From: JBELMB01 sp042088665
Lineage (GTDB): Bacteria; Pseudomonadota; Alphaproteobacteria; Rhodobacterales; Rhodobacteraceae
Direction: 5' to 3'
DNA: 9,433 bases
NCBI GenBank assembly: GCA_042088665.1
Contig: JBELMB010000199.1
Location: 1-9,433 of the forward strand
In this document: positions 1-5,536 of the stretch, one piece after another
How positions within the stretch are numbered: the first letter of the stretch is position 1
Layout of the letters: each line of letters begins with the position of its first letter
Made by a program: the position numbers and the translations under genes
Notes under the pieces: model-generated
Told to the model about the DNA's origin: nothing
Database searches by the model: none
What the model saw: only the letters and a program-made list of their open reading frames with translations

Positions 1-51
1 GCGACCTTCCGTCCCCCAGACGGACGCGCTACCAGACTGCGCCATAGCCCG
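1..51 (-). tRNA. tRNA-Pro (GGG anticodon), 3' part missing at window edge
   Basis: Read on the minus strand from 51, the sequence gives a 7-nt acceptor arm (CGGGCTA), TG, a D stem GCGC with loop AGTCTGGTA and closing GCGC, then an anticodon stem TCCGT/ACGGA around the loop CTGGGGG. The anticodon GGG lies at 15-17. The layout matches bacterial proline tRNAs base for base in the D arm. The T arm, the 3' acceptor strand and CCA lie beyond position 1, so the gene is cut by the window. It follows the merR gene on the same strand but has its own candidate promoter at 64-91. It would decode CCC and CCU proline codons. Confidence 0.92.
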
Positions 52-63
52 ACGCGTTTGGGT

Positions 64-91
64 GTCATACTGGTTTCGCCGCAAAGGGCAA
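64..91 (-). promoter_or_regulatory. candidate sigma-70-type promoter of the tRNA-Pro gene
   Basis: On the minus strand there is TTGCCC (86-91) as -35, a 16-bp spacer, and TATGAC (64-69) as -10. The predicted transcription start near 57 is about six bases before the tRNA 5' end at 51, which is the arrangement expected for a tRNA promoter. The rest of the 110 bases between merR and the tRNA shows no gene and no convincing terminator. The call rests on motif match and position only. Confidence 0.45.
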
Positions 92-161
92 CCCCCTCGA
101 CGGCAAATTCCACGGGCAAACATCGCGCAGCGTCTCGTGTCGTGCGAGGCGCGCGGTGAGG

Positions 162-1886
162 TCAGCCCGGGCGGGTTGTCAGGCGGGCATGGAGCCCCTG
201 CAAAAGCGGCAGGTGAGAGGCCAGACCCGCTGCGGTTTCGCCGTCCAGAGCGGCGATCCGACCCATTTGTGTCAGCGCGCCCGGACGCACGTGATCGGGG
301 CCGGTTTCTTCGGGTGCTTCGAAGTCCTGCAGCGCCACGCTCTGCCTTGGCAGCGCCGCCTCGGGAGAGCGGCCATCCACAAGAACAGCTTCTGTTTCAA
401 CGGGTTCCGCGGGCGCGCTTGTGGTTTCTACGCCATCCGGTTCTGACGAAAGCGATGCGGCGAGTGGCGTATCAACCTGCTCTGCGGGAGTGTCATCAAG
501 AGCAGGGACTGCGGCAATCTCAGGCGTGGTTTCCAGCGCTTCAGGCGCGGGCACCTCCGTTGCCTCGACAGGTGGTGGCGCGATCCGGGGCGCGTCTTCA
601 GGCGCATGGATGGCCGTCGCCTCGGTTTCTGCGGGGGCCTCCGGCAGTGGAATGCTGGCGGCCTCCGACACAGGACCATTGGCGTCTTCGGCCAGCGGAT
701 CACTGGTCTCTTCGGGCAGGGGCGCGCCTGTGTCCATGGGCTCCACATCGGGTGGCGATTCCGCCTCGGCGGTCTCAAGCAGAGCAGAGGCGTTTTGAGC
801 CGGGGGGGCCTCTGTCGGCGCGCCCGCGTCAATCTCTGTTGCCGAAGGCGGCGATGGCTCCGTCACATGGGGCAGGGGGGCGGAATCACTGTCCTGTTCG
901 AGCGCGGTCGTCGAATCATCTGACGCGTCAACAGTTGTCTCGTGGATTGGATCCAGAGCCTCGACAGGGGGTGTTTCGTCAGGTTGCTCACCGAGTGACC
1001 AAGAATTGGGCGTTTCCGAACCGGGATCAAGCGCTTCGGCAGAGGCATCACTGTCGCCTTCTGGCGCATTCGACGAATCAGATGTGGCTTGCGGAAGAGG
1101 TAGATCATCAAAACCGGGTGTGTCCGGCGTCGTGGCGATGACGTCTTCAGGTGCCGGAGGCTCGGCGAGATCGGCCTCCATCCCGGTGGTGTCCTCCGTC
1201 GAAGAGACCTCAAGCGCTGCCCCGGTTTCAAGAGGTTCCGCCGCATCTTGCTGTATGCCGACCTCAGACGGAGCCTCTTCCTCCAGCGGGAGGGCAGTCT
1301 CTTCGGGGGCAGCGATTGTGGTGTCGTCTGGTGTCTGCGGGGCAAGGCCCGACTGTTCGGCGGCTGCTTCTGTCTCGATCTCTTCGGCCTCGGGGGCATC
1401 AGCCGTGGCAGCCTCCTGTGCCAAAGGCTCATCCGAAGGCGGCGCCAACCCTTGCCGAGGCGCTTCGGGGAGTGGCTGTTCCACCGCGGGCATATCCATA
1501 GGCAATTGCGCCTGCGCGGGGGTCGGAAAGGCCACGACCTCGCTGGTCAGCGGCTGTTCCGGGACCTCCGTGTAGGGGGCATCGTCGATCACCCCCTCGT
1601 CGTCACCATCCGCAACCTGTGACGACAACCCGGACACATACCTCACGCCCTGCTCTCGCAGGACCTTTTGCACGCCCTTGATCGTCATGCCGTCTTCGTG
1701 CAGCAACTTCTTGATTCCGCCCAGCAATTCCATATCGCCGGGGCGATAGTACCGGCGTCCGCCGGCACGTTTCACAGGCTTCACCTGGGTGAACTTGCTT
1801 TCCCAAAACCTCAGGACGTGGGCTGGTGTTTCCAGCCAATCGGCAACTTCGGAGATGGTCCGAAATGCGTCGCGGGATTTTGGCAT
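162..1886 (-). CDS. MerR-family transcriptional regulator with ~450-residue disordered acidic tail
   Basis: The protein has 574 residues. Residues about 9-80 form a MerR-type winged helix-turn-helix: a first helix pair with TISEVADWLETPAHVLRFWE, then the wing motif RRYYRPGD at 44-51, then the helix containing LLHEDGMTIKGVQKVL. This part should bind DNA as a dimer. From about residue 86 to 533 the sequence is low complexity, rich in Glu, Asp, Ala, Pro, Thr and Ser, with no recognisable domain and no cysteine effector motif. The last 40 residues (about 534-574) look ordered again, with a Leu/Ala-rich helix (LASHLPLLQGLHARL). MerR proteins are usually 110-300 residues, so the tail is unusually long. 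The ATG at 1886 lies ten bases after the ihfA stop. The SD is weak, which fits translational coupling to ihfA. The same location beside ihfA is typical for this regulator in Rhodobacterales. Its target genes and signal are not evident. Confidence 0.9.
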   Translation of the reverse strand: MPKSRDAFRTISEVADWLETPAHVLRFWESKFTQVKPVKRAGGRRYYRPGDMELLGGIKKLLHEDGMTIKGVQKVLREQGVRYVSGLSSQVADGDDEGVIDDAPYTEVPEQPLTSEVVAFPTPAQAQLPMDMPAVEQPLPEAPRQGLAPPSDEPLAQEAATADAPEAEEIETEAAAEQSGLAPQTPDDTTIAAPEETALPLEEEAPSEVGIQQDAAEPLETGAALEVSSTEDTTGMEADLAEPPAPEDVIATTPDTPGFDDLPLPQATSDSSNAPEGDSDASAEALDPGSETPNSWSLGEQPDETPPVEALDPIHETTVDASDDSTTALEQDSDSAPLPHVTEPSPPSATEIDAGAPTEAPPAQNASALLETAEAESPPDVEPMDTGAPLPEETSDPLAEDANGPVSEAASIPLPEAPAETEATAIHAPEDAPRIAPPPVEATEVPAPEALETTPEIAAVPALDDTPAEQVDTPLAASLSSEPDGVETTSAPAEPVETEAVLVDGRSPEAALPRQSVALQDFEAPEETGPDHVRPGALTQMGRIAALDGETAAGLASHLPLLQGLHARLTTRPG

Positions 1887-1896
1887 GGGGACGGGC

Positions 1897-2199
1897 TCAG
1901 CCCTTGTTTCCCGCGGCCACGCGGTCTTTCATAAGATGCGATGGGCGGAACGTCAGCACCCGTCGCGGCTGGATTGGAACTTCTTCCCCGGTTTTCGGGT
2001 TTCGTCCCACACGCGCGGCCTTCTCGCGGACCGAGAAGGTGCCAAACGAAGAAATCTTCACCTGTTCCCCGGCCACAAGAGAGTCGGACATGTGCTGTAG
2101 CACCGCCTCGACCAGATCCGCACTTTCGTTCCTTGACAGCCCGACCTCGCGAAACACTGCTTCGCTCAGATCCATGCGCGTCAGGGTTTTGTCCCCCAT
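1897..2199 (-). CDS. ihfA: integration host factor subunit alpha
   Basis: The 100-residue protein is the usual length for IhfA and collinear with the E. coli protein. The HU/IHF signature is clear: KISSFGTFSVR at 48-58, then the DNA-inserting beta arm with GRNPKTGE at 65-72, where Pro68 corresponds to the intercalating proline, and RRVLTFRPS at 79-87. IhfA pairs with IhfB, encoded elsewhere, to bend DNA sharply at specific sites in transcription, recombination and replication. The start at 2199 is supported by a GGGAGG Shine-Dalgarno sequence eight bases upstream. The gene is followed after ten bases by merR, so the two are likely one transcript. An exact IHF consensus site lies at 2256-2268 next to its probable promoter, suggesting autoregulation as known for E. 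coli ihfA. Confidence 0.97.
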   Translation of the reverse strand: MGDKTLTRMDLSEAVFREVGLSRNESADLVEAVLQHMSDSLVAGEQVKISSFGTFSVREKAARVGRNPKTGEEVPIQPRRVLTFRPSHLMKDRVAAGNKG

Positions 2200-2226
2200 A
2201 ACTCATCCCTCCCGCTATTTGGCTCA

Positions 2227-2255
2227 ACTTAAGCGTGGGCAAAAAGCCAAGTCAA
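2227..2255 (-). promoter_or_regulatory. candidate ihfA promoter P1
   Basis: Minus strand TTGACT (2250-2255) is a good -35, followed by a 17-bp spacer and a poor -10, TTAAGT (2227-2232). The predicted start near 2220 gives a leader of about 20 bases carrying the ihfA Shine-Dalgarno. Poor -10 matches are common in high-GC alphaproteobacteria. Assigned from motif and position only. Confidence 0.4.
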
Positions 2256-2268
2256 TATCAATGGTTTG
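2256..2268 (+). promoter_or_regulatory. IHF consensus binding site upstream of ihfA
   Basis: TATCAATGGTTTG matches the IHF consensus WATCAANNNNTTR at every defined position and lies directly upstream of the candidate -35 element of ihfA. The flanks are AT-rich compared with the rest of the window, which IHF favours. A protein bound here would contact the promoter of its own gene. This is a sequence match; binding is inferred. Confidence 0.5.
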
Positions 2269-2275
2269 GCAAAGC

Positions 2276-2298
2276 CACTTTAACAAACAGATAAAGTG
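2276..2298. repeat. inverted repeat (7-bp arms, 9-bp gap) in ihfA upstream region
   Basis: CACTTTA at 2276-2282 and TAAAGTG at 2292-2298 are perfect inverted copies separated by nine bases. The dyad sits just upstream of the IHF site and could be an operator for a dimeric regulator. It also covers the predicted start of a possible second ihfA promoter. No regulator is identified. Confidence 0.45.
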
Positions 2299-2301
2299 AC
2301 A

Positions 2302-2310
2302 AGTATAACA
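2302..2310 (-). promoter_or_regulatory. possible second ihfA promoter (extended -10)
   Basis: On the minus strand TATACT at 2302-2307 matches the -10 consensus at five of six bases and is preceded by TG one base upstream (2309-2310), an extended -10 arrangement. No good -35 is present; an A7 run on this strand (2325-2331) lies further upstream. Transcripts would start near 2295 and have a leader of about 95 bases. Weakly supported. Confidence 0.22.
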
Positions 2311-2528
2311 CGCTGAGAGGTCAGTTTTTTTGCGCGCGGGGCGTGACGCAGGGCGATGACCGGTGTTTCTGGCCCGGTTTCCGGGGGATCAGACCGGCGG
2401 CCCAAGCCCTGACTTGATCCAACGCCGAGCCTCTGAACAGGTCAAGACAAGGGCGCAGGACGCCTTGGTGACAGATGGGCGCTGCCTGTCGGATTGGTCG
2501 GGGCGCTATCTACGGGAGGATCTGTGAC

Positions 2529-2549
2529 CCTCGTCGGGCGGTGACGAGG
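2529..2549. repeat. inverted repeat, 7-bp perfect stem
   Basis: CCTCGTC (2529-2535) pairs with GACGAGG (2543-2549) around a seven-base loop. There is no adjacent T run on either strand, so it is not a standard intrinsic terminator. It may end or process the fabH transcript, or be an operator; the sequence does not decide. Confidence 0.35.
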
Positions 2550-2693
2550 ACAGGGCGCGGGAGCCCGGTTCGGGCGAAAGTCTACGCGGAAGGAGAACAT
2601 GCCTTGGACCATGCGCCGTGGGGGCCGGCTGCCGTGAGGTTTCAGCGCGGAGCAGGCTGCAAAACTGGGGTCACTTGCAAGAGATCAACGCTT

Positions 2694-2711
2694 TTGCGCT
2701 AGCCAGCGCAA
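2694..2711 (-). repeat. 7-bp hairpin downstream of fabH
   Basis: TTGCGCT (2694-2700) and AGCGCAA (2705-2711) form a perfect 7-bp stem with a four-base loop, partly built from the 25-bp repeat beside fabH. On the fabH strand it is the first stable hairpin after the stop codon, about 40 bases away. No T run follows, so termination would need Rho or another factor. Confidence 0.35.
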
Positions 2712-2777
2712 CATGACCGGGCGCTTGCCAGCGCAACATGACCGGGTGCTTACCAGCGCAATACGACCGCGCCCCAA
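2703..2777. repeat. 25-bp tandem repeat, two good copies plus a diverged copy inside the fabH 3' end
   Basis: Copies begin at 2703, 2728 and 2753, each starting CCAGCGCAA. The first two differ only near their ends (CGGGCGCTTG versus CGGGTGCTTA) and share the core CAACATGACCGG. The third copy, from 2753, reads CCAGCGCAATACGACCG and encodes the last residues of FabH (VVLRW). The fabH TAA stop (2750-2752) is the last three bases of the second copy. The simplest reading is that the end of fabH was tandemly duplicated outward, leaving two non-coding copies beyond the stop. Confidence 0.8.
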
Positions 2778-3751
2778 GCGAGGCCGCCGCCGATCGCCTC
2801 GGTGACGATGACGTCGCCATCCTTGATCTTGCCCTCGGCCTTGCCCACCGACAGCGCCAGGGGAATCGAGGCGGCAGATGTGTTGCCGTGATCCTGTACG
2901 GTGACGATCACCTTCTCCATCGGCAGGCCAAGCTTTCGCGCGGTGCCTGCGATGATCCGGATATTGGCCTGATGCGGCACGACCCAGTTCAGGTGCTGCG
3001 ACGTCATGCCGATCTTGTCCATGGCGGTGATCGCCGTGGCAGACAGCTTTTCGACAGCGTGGCGAAAGACCTCCTTGCCCTGCATCCGCAAGTGGCCGGT
3101 GGTCTGGGTCGAGACGCCACCGTCCACGTAAAGGATGTCACGGTACCGTCCGTCAGAGTTCAGATCGGTCGACAGGATGCCGTGATCGGCGTTGGTCCCG
3201 GTGCCTTCCTGCGCTTCGAGGACCAGCGCACCGGCGCCATCGCCGAACAGCACGCAGGTGGTCCTGTCTTCCCAGTTCATGATGCGCGAAAACGTCTCTG
3301 CCCCGATCACCAGCGCGCGCCGTGCCTGTCCTGAGACGATCATCGCATTTGCGGTGCTGAGCGCATAGACAAAGCCCGCGCAGACGGCCTGAACGTCAAA
3401 GGCAAAGCCGCTTGTCATCCCAAGTTCGGCCTGCACCATTGTGGCAGCAGAAGGGAAGGTCAGGTCAGCGGTGGAGGTCGCGACGATGATGGCGTCGATG
3501 TCGTTTGCCTCAAGGCCCGCATCGGCCAGCGCCGCCCTTGAGGCGCGCAGGGCAAGATCCGATGTCGTCTGACCCGGGGCGGCGAAATGCCTGCGTTCGA
3601 TGCCAGAGCGCGACTTGATCCATTCATCCGAGGTGTCCAGCACGATAGGCTCTGGCATCAACCCTGCGAGGCCGGTTGCGAATTCCTTGTTTTCGACGAT
3701 GCGGTCAGGGAGATAGTGGCCAACCCCGATAACGGTCGCGCGTAAAGTCAT
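2750..3751 (-). CDS. fabH: beta-ketoacyl-ACP synthase III
   Basis: The 333-residue protein condenses acetyl-CoA with malonyl-ACP to start type II fatty-acid synthesis in the cytosol. The catalytic triad is visible: Cys124 (in FDVQAVCAGF), His260 (in VVPHQANIRI, which also includes the ACP-docking helix) and Asn290 (in DHGNTSAAS). The C-terminal EAIGGGLAWGAVVLRW is typical of the family, and the length is close to the usual 315-330. The ATG at 3751 starts one base after the plsX stop (TAA-C-ATG), with an AAGGA Shine-Dalgarno inside the plsX end, so translation is coupled to plsX. The frame stays open further upstream through plsX, but that extension has no family content. The gene ends inside a tandem repeat (2703-2777). 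Confidence 0.97.
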   Translation of the reverse strand: MTLRATVIGVGHYLPDRIVENKEFATGLAGLMPEPIVLDTSDEWIKSRSGIERRHFAAPGQTTSDLALRASRAALADAGLEANDIDAIIVATSTADLTFPSAATMVQAELGMTSGFAFDVQAVCAGFVYALSTANAMIVSGQARRALVIGAETFSRIMNWEDRTTCVLFGDGAGALVLEAQEGTGTNADHGILSTDLNSDGRYRDILYVDGGVSTQTTGHLRMQGKEVFRHAVEKLSATAITAMDKIGMTSQHLNWVVPHQANIRIIAGTARKLGLPMEKVIVTVQDHGNTSAASIPLALSVGKAEGKIKDGDVIVTEAIGGGLAWGAVVLRW

Positions 3752-3752
3752 G

Positions 3753-5063
3753 TTATGGTGCGTCCTTCTGCCCGGCGGCATCCTGCGCCGCGCGCGAAGA
3801 AGAGGCAACACCCGAACCGAGTTTGTGTGACAGTTGCATGTCACGCTGGCGGGTGGGTTTTGCGGGCCGTGAGATGGGCTGGTCCGAGGATCTGAAGGTC
3901 GGCGACCTGCTGGACAGCCCGCCGCCGCCAATCCCGCCGCCGCCAGTCCCGGTGCCACCCAGACCCAAGCCCGGGTCCTTGGGCGGCTCGTCCGCGTCTG
4001 TCTGCGTTGAGGCCGGGGTTGCGAGCCGGGCGGCCAGACGCTCTCCGAAACCGGCGTGGGCCAGTTCGTAGGCCAGCTTGACCGCCGCTGAAATGCCCGT
4101 GGCATCGGCCGATCCATGGGATTTCACAACGGTCCCGTTCAAGCCCAGAAAGACGCCGCCATTGACCCGACGCGGATCGATGCGCTTTTTCAGGCGGCGC
4201 AGCGAGGTGATCGCCAGCAGTGAGGCAAAGCGTGAAAGAGGGGAGTAGGCAAAGGCCTCGCGCAGCAGGTCGCCGATCAGCGAGGCCGTGCCTTCGCCTG
4301 TCTTCAGCGCCACATTGCCGGTGAAACCATCGGTGACGATGACATCGCAGCTGGTGCCGGGGATATCGCCGCCTTCGACAAAGCCCACGAATTCAAACGC
4401 GCCAGCCTGCGCTTCGCGAGAGATCAACTCGTGTGCGTCCCTGAGTTCCGCACGGCCCTTGTGTTCTTCGGTGCCGACGTTCAGCAGGCCGATCCGCGGG
4501 TGTTCGAGGCCAAGCCCGTTGCGGGCGTAGGATCCCCCCATGCGGGCGTATTGCAGCAGATCCTCGGCGTCGGCGCGAATATCGGCGCCCACGTCCAACA
4601 TCACGTTGAATCCCTGCGGGTTCCGGGAGGGCCAGAGAATCGCAATGGCGGGGCGGTTGACCCCGGGCAGCTTGCGCAACCGGATCATCGACAGCGCCAT
4701 GAGCGCACCGGTATTGCCGCAGGATACGGCCACCGTGGCCTCGCCCTTGCGCACCGATTCCAGCGCTGACCACATGGAGGTGCCCTTGCCGTGGCGCATC
4801 ACCTGACTGGGCTTGTCGCCCATCTGCACCACGTCCTCGGCGTTGCAGATCGTCACGCGGTCGGACAGCCCACGCTTGCGCGCGACAAGACGGGACAGCT
4901 CCGTTTCCGGGCCATGCAAAAGGAAGTGCAGTTCGGTATTCTTTCGGGCAGACCGCGCAATCCCGGCAACCACTGCCGCCGGACCAAGATCGCCGCCCAT
5001 CGCATCGACAGAGAGCACAACGCGGCCCTCCGGAGGAGAAGCCGCGTCTTGATCACGTGTCAT
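3753..5063 (-). CDS. plsX: phosphate acyltransferase PlsX with an extra Gly-rich C-terminal tail
   Basis: PlsX makes acyl-phosphate from acyl-ACP and phosphate at the membrane surface, feeding PlsY in phosphatidic acid synthesis. The protein has 436 residues. The family core runs from VVLSVDAMGGDLGPAAVV (residues 15-32) through VSCGNTGALMALSMIRL (113-129), DVGADIRADAEDLLQYA (157-173), NVGTEEHKG (195-203), DGFTGNVALKTGEG (245-258) and VFLGLNGTVVKSHGSAD (304-320) to about residue 347. The rest, about 89 residues, is beyond the normal 330-350 residue family length: acidic and Pro-rich, then a Gly-rich run at about 368-383, then a basic Ser/Arg/Gln-rich end. The tail is in frame and ends one base before fabH. 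The ATG at 5063 follows rpmF after 23 bases and has a weak Shine-Dalgarno. Confidence 0.95.
   Translation of the reverse strand: MTRDQDAASPPEGRVVLSVDAMGGDLGPAAVVAGIARSARKNTELHFLLHGPETELSRLVARKRGLSDRVTICNAEDVVQMGDKPSQVMRHGKGTSMWSALESVRKGEATVAVSCGNTGALMALSMIRLRKLPGVNRPAIAILWPSRNPQGFNVMLDVGADIRADAEDLLQYARMGGSYARNGLGLEHPRIGLLNVGTEEHKGRAELRDAHELISREAQAGAFEFVGFVEGGDIPGTSCDVIVTDGFTGNVALKTGEGTASLIGDLLREAFAYSPLSRFASLLAITSLRRLKKRIDPRRVNGGVFLGLNGTVVKSHGSADATGISAAVKLAYELAHAGFGERLAARLATPASTQTDADEPPKDPGLGLGGTGTGGGGIGGGGLSSRSPTFRSSDQPISRPAKPTRQRDMQLSHKLGSGVASSSRAAQDAAGQKDAP
3921..3950. repeat. 15-bp tandem direct repeat in the plsX tail
   Basis: GCCGCCGCCAATCCC (3921-3935) is followed immediately by GCCGCCGCCAGTCCC (3936-3950), differing at one base. 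The repeat encodes part of the Gly-rich run of the PlsX extension. Because the unit is 15 bp, gain or loss of a copy keeps frame, so tail length may vary among relatives. Confidence 0.8.
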
Positions 5064-5086
5064 GTCAGATGATCCGTCGAAAAGCG

Positions 5087-5293
5087 TCAGGCCGCGTCTT
5101 CGTCCAGATCGATGTCGTCCGCCTGAGCAATCACTTCGCGCTCAGCGTAGTGGCCGCAGGACGGGCACACATGATGCGGGCGCTTGAGTTCGCCGCAGTT
5201 GTCGCACTCGTTCGGATTCGCAGCGACCAGCGCGTCATGGGCGCGGCGATTGTTGCGGCGCGATTTCGAAACCTTGTTCTGTTGGACGGCCAT
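5087..5293 (-). CDS. rpmF: 50S ribosomal protein L32
   Basis: The 68-residue protein is a typical bacterial bL32. It starts MAVQQNKVSKSRRNNRRAHD, a basic rRNA-binding N terminus, and carries a four-cysteine zinc ribbon at Cys30, Cys33, Cys43 and Cys46 (CDNCGELKRPHHVCPSCG), so this is the zinc-binding form. The C terminus is acidic. The start at 5293 has a GAGGT Shine-Dalgarno about seven bases upstream. It lies in the conserved order yceD-rpmF-plsX-fabH and is probably co-transcribed with plsX and fabH. The 243 bases separating it from yceD hold a good promoter and a terminator-like hairpin, so its expression may be set independently of yceD. Confidence 0.97.
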   Translation of the reverse strand: MAVQQNKVSKSRRNNRRAHDALVAANPNECDNCGELKRPHHVCPSCGHYAEREVIAQADDIDLDEDAA

Positions 5294-5410
5294 GTCTCAA
5301 CCTCATGTAAAAGGCAGGACGCGCCCGCCGGTGTCGCTGTAGCAGACGCATGTCCACCGATATATCTCTCAAAGCCGCGCCGCGGGCAGCACTTAGGTCG
5401 ACGTTCTGTC

Positions 5411-5491
5411 CTATGGGCATCTTGCGGCAAAAATCCGGGGTGTGACCCGGGTGTTCCCCGCTGTCCCGCGCCACCGGTCTGACTGGCTCAT
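5411..5491 (-). CDS. possible 26-codon leader peptide upstream of rpmF
   Basis: An ATG at 5491 opens a 26-codon frame (MSQSDRWRGTAGNTRVTPRI..., stop TAG at 5411-5413). The ATG is about three bases after the transcription start predicted from the promoter at 5501-5528, so it could be read from a nearly leaderless mRNA. The frame runs across the terminator-like hairpin at 5429-5450. It has five arginines but no run of one amino acid that would suggest classical attenuation. It may be a chance frame. Confidence 0.18.
   Translation of the reverse strand: MSQSDRWRGTAGNTRVTPRIFAARCP
5429..5450 (-). terminator. intrinsic-terminator-like hairpin in the rpmF leader
   Basis: On the minus strand CCGGG (5446-5450) pairs with CCCGG (5435-5439) around a six-base loop, followed by ATTTTT (5429-5434). 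It lies after yceD and between the candidate rpmF promoter and rpmF. A C/G-rich segment just upstream (CGGGG at about 5456-5460 on this strand) could pair with the same CCCCGG arm instead, so an attenuator with alternative folds is possible. The stem is short, so termination strength is uncertain. Confidence 0.4.
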
Positions 5492-5500
5492 GAGCGCGCG

Positions 5501-5528
5501 AAAATACGCAAGACCTGCGGTTTGGCAA
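5501..5528 (-). promoter_or_regulatory. candidate promoter for rpmF-plsX-fabH
   Basis: Minus strand TTGCCA (5523-5528; five of six -35 matches), 16-bp spacer, TATTTT (5501-5506; four of six -10 matches). It starts nine bases after the yceD stop. Transcription would begin near 5494 and give a leader of about 200 bases before rpmF. This is among the best sigma-70-type matches in the window, judged by eye. Confidence 0.5.
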
Positions 5529-5536
5529 GCGGAATC

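Larger units (their letters stand above)
2311..2749. other. intergenic stretch without a convincing gene (fabH to ihfA)
   Basis: About 440 bases with no recognisable coding region or RNA gene. It holds a T7 run on the plus strand (2325-2331) after a weak 4-bp hairpin, small GC hairpins at 2373-2385 (CCCGG/CCGGG) and 2529-2549 (CCTCGTC/GACGAGG, seven-base loop), an inverted repeat at 2694-2711, and copies of a 25-bp repeat next to the fabH stop. A 75-codon plus-strand frame at 2475-2702 has no family resemblance and no good ribosome site. Confidence 0.5.

Noticed and set aside
62..1622. Several plus-strand open frames (up to 359 codons) opposite merR
   Set aside because: They are antisense frames over a high-GC low-complexity gene; their translations are Arg/Pro/Ser-rich with no family pattern, while the minus frame has a clear MerR domain and an ihfA neighbour.
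2475..2702. 75-codon plus-strand frame in the fabH-ihfA gap
   Set aside because: No convincing ribosome site, no recognisable family, Arg/Gly-rich composition typical of chance frames in GC-rich DNA, and it runs into the fabH tandem repeat.
3752..4117. Upstream extension of the fabH frame to 455 residues
   Set aside because: The extension lies inside plsX in another frame and has no thiolase-fold content. FabH family similarity begins at the ATG at 3751, which has a ribosome site.
5420..5490. GC-rich fold in the rpmF leader considered as a cobalamin-type riboswitch
   Set aside because: Some fragments (GGGGAACACCC, TGGCGCGGGA) look similar, but the required B12 box and core order are not present and the downstream gene has no link to cobalamin.
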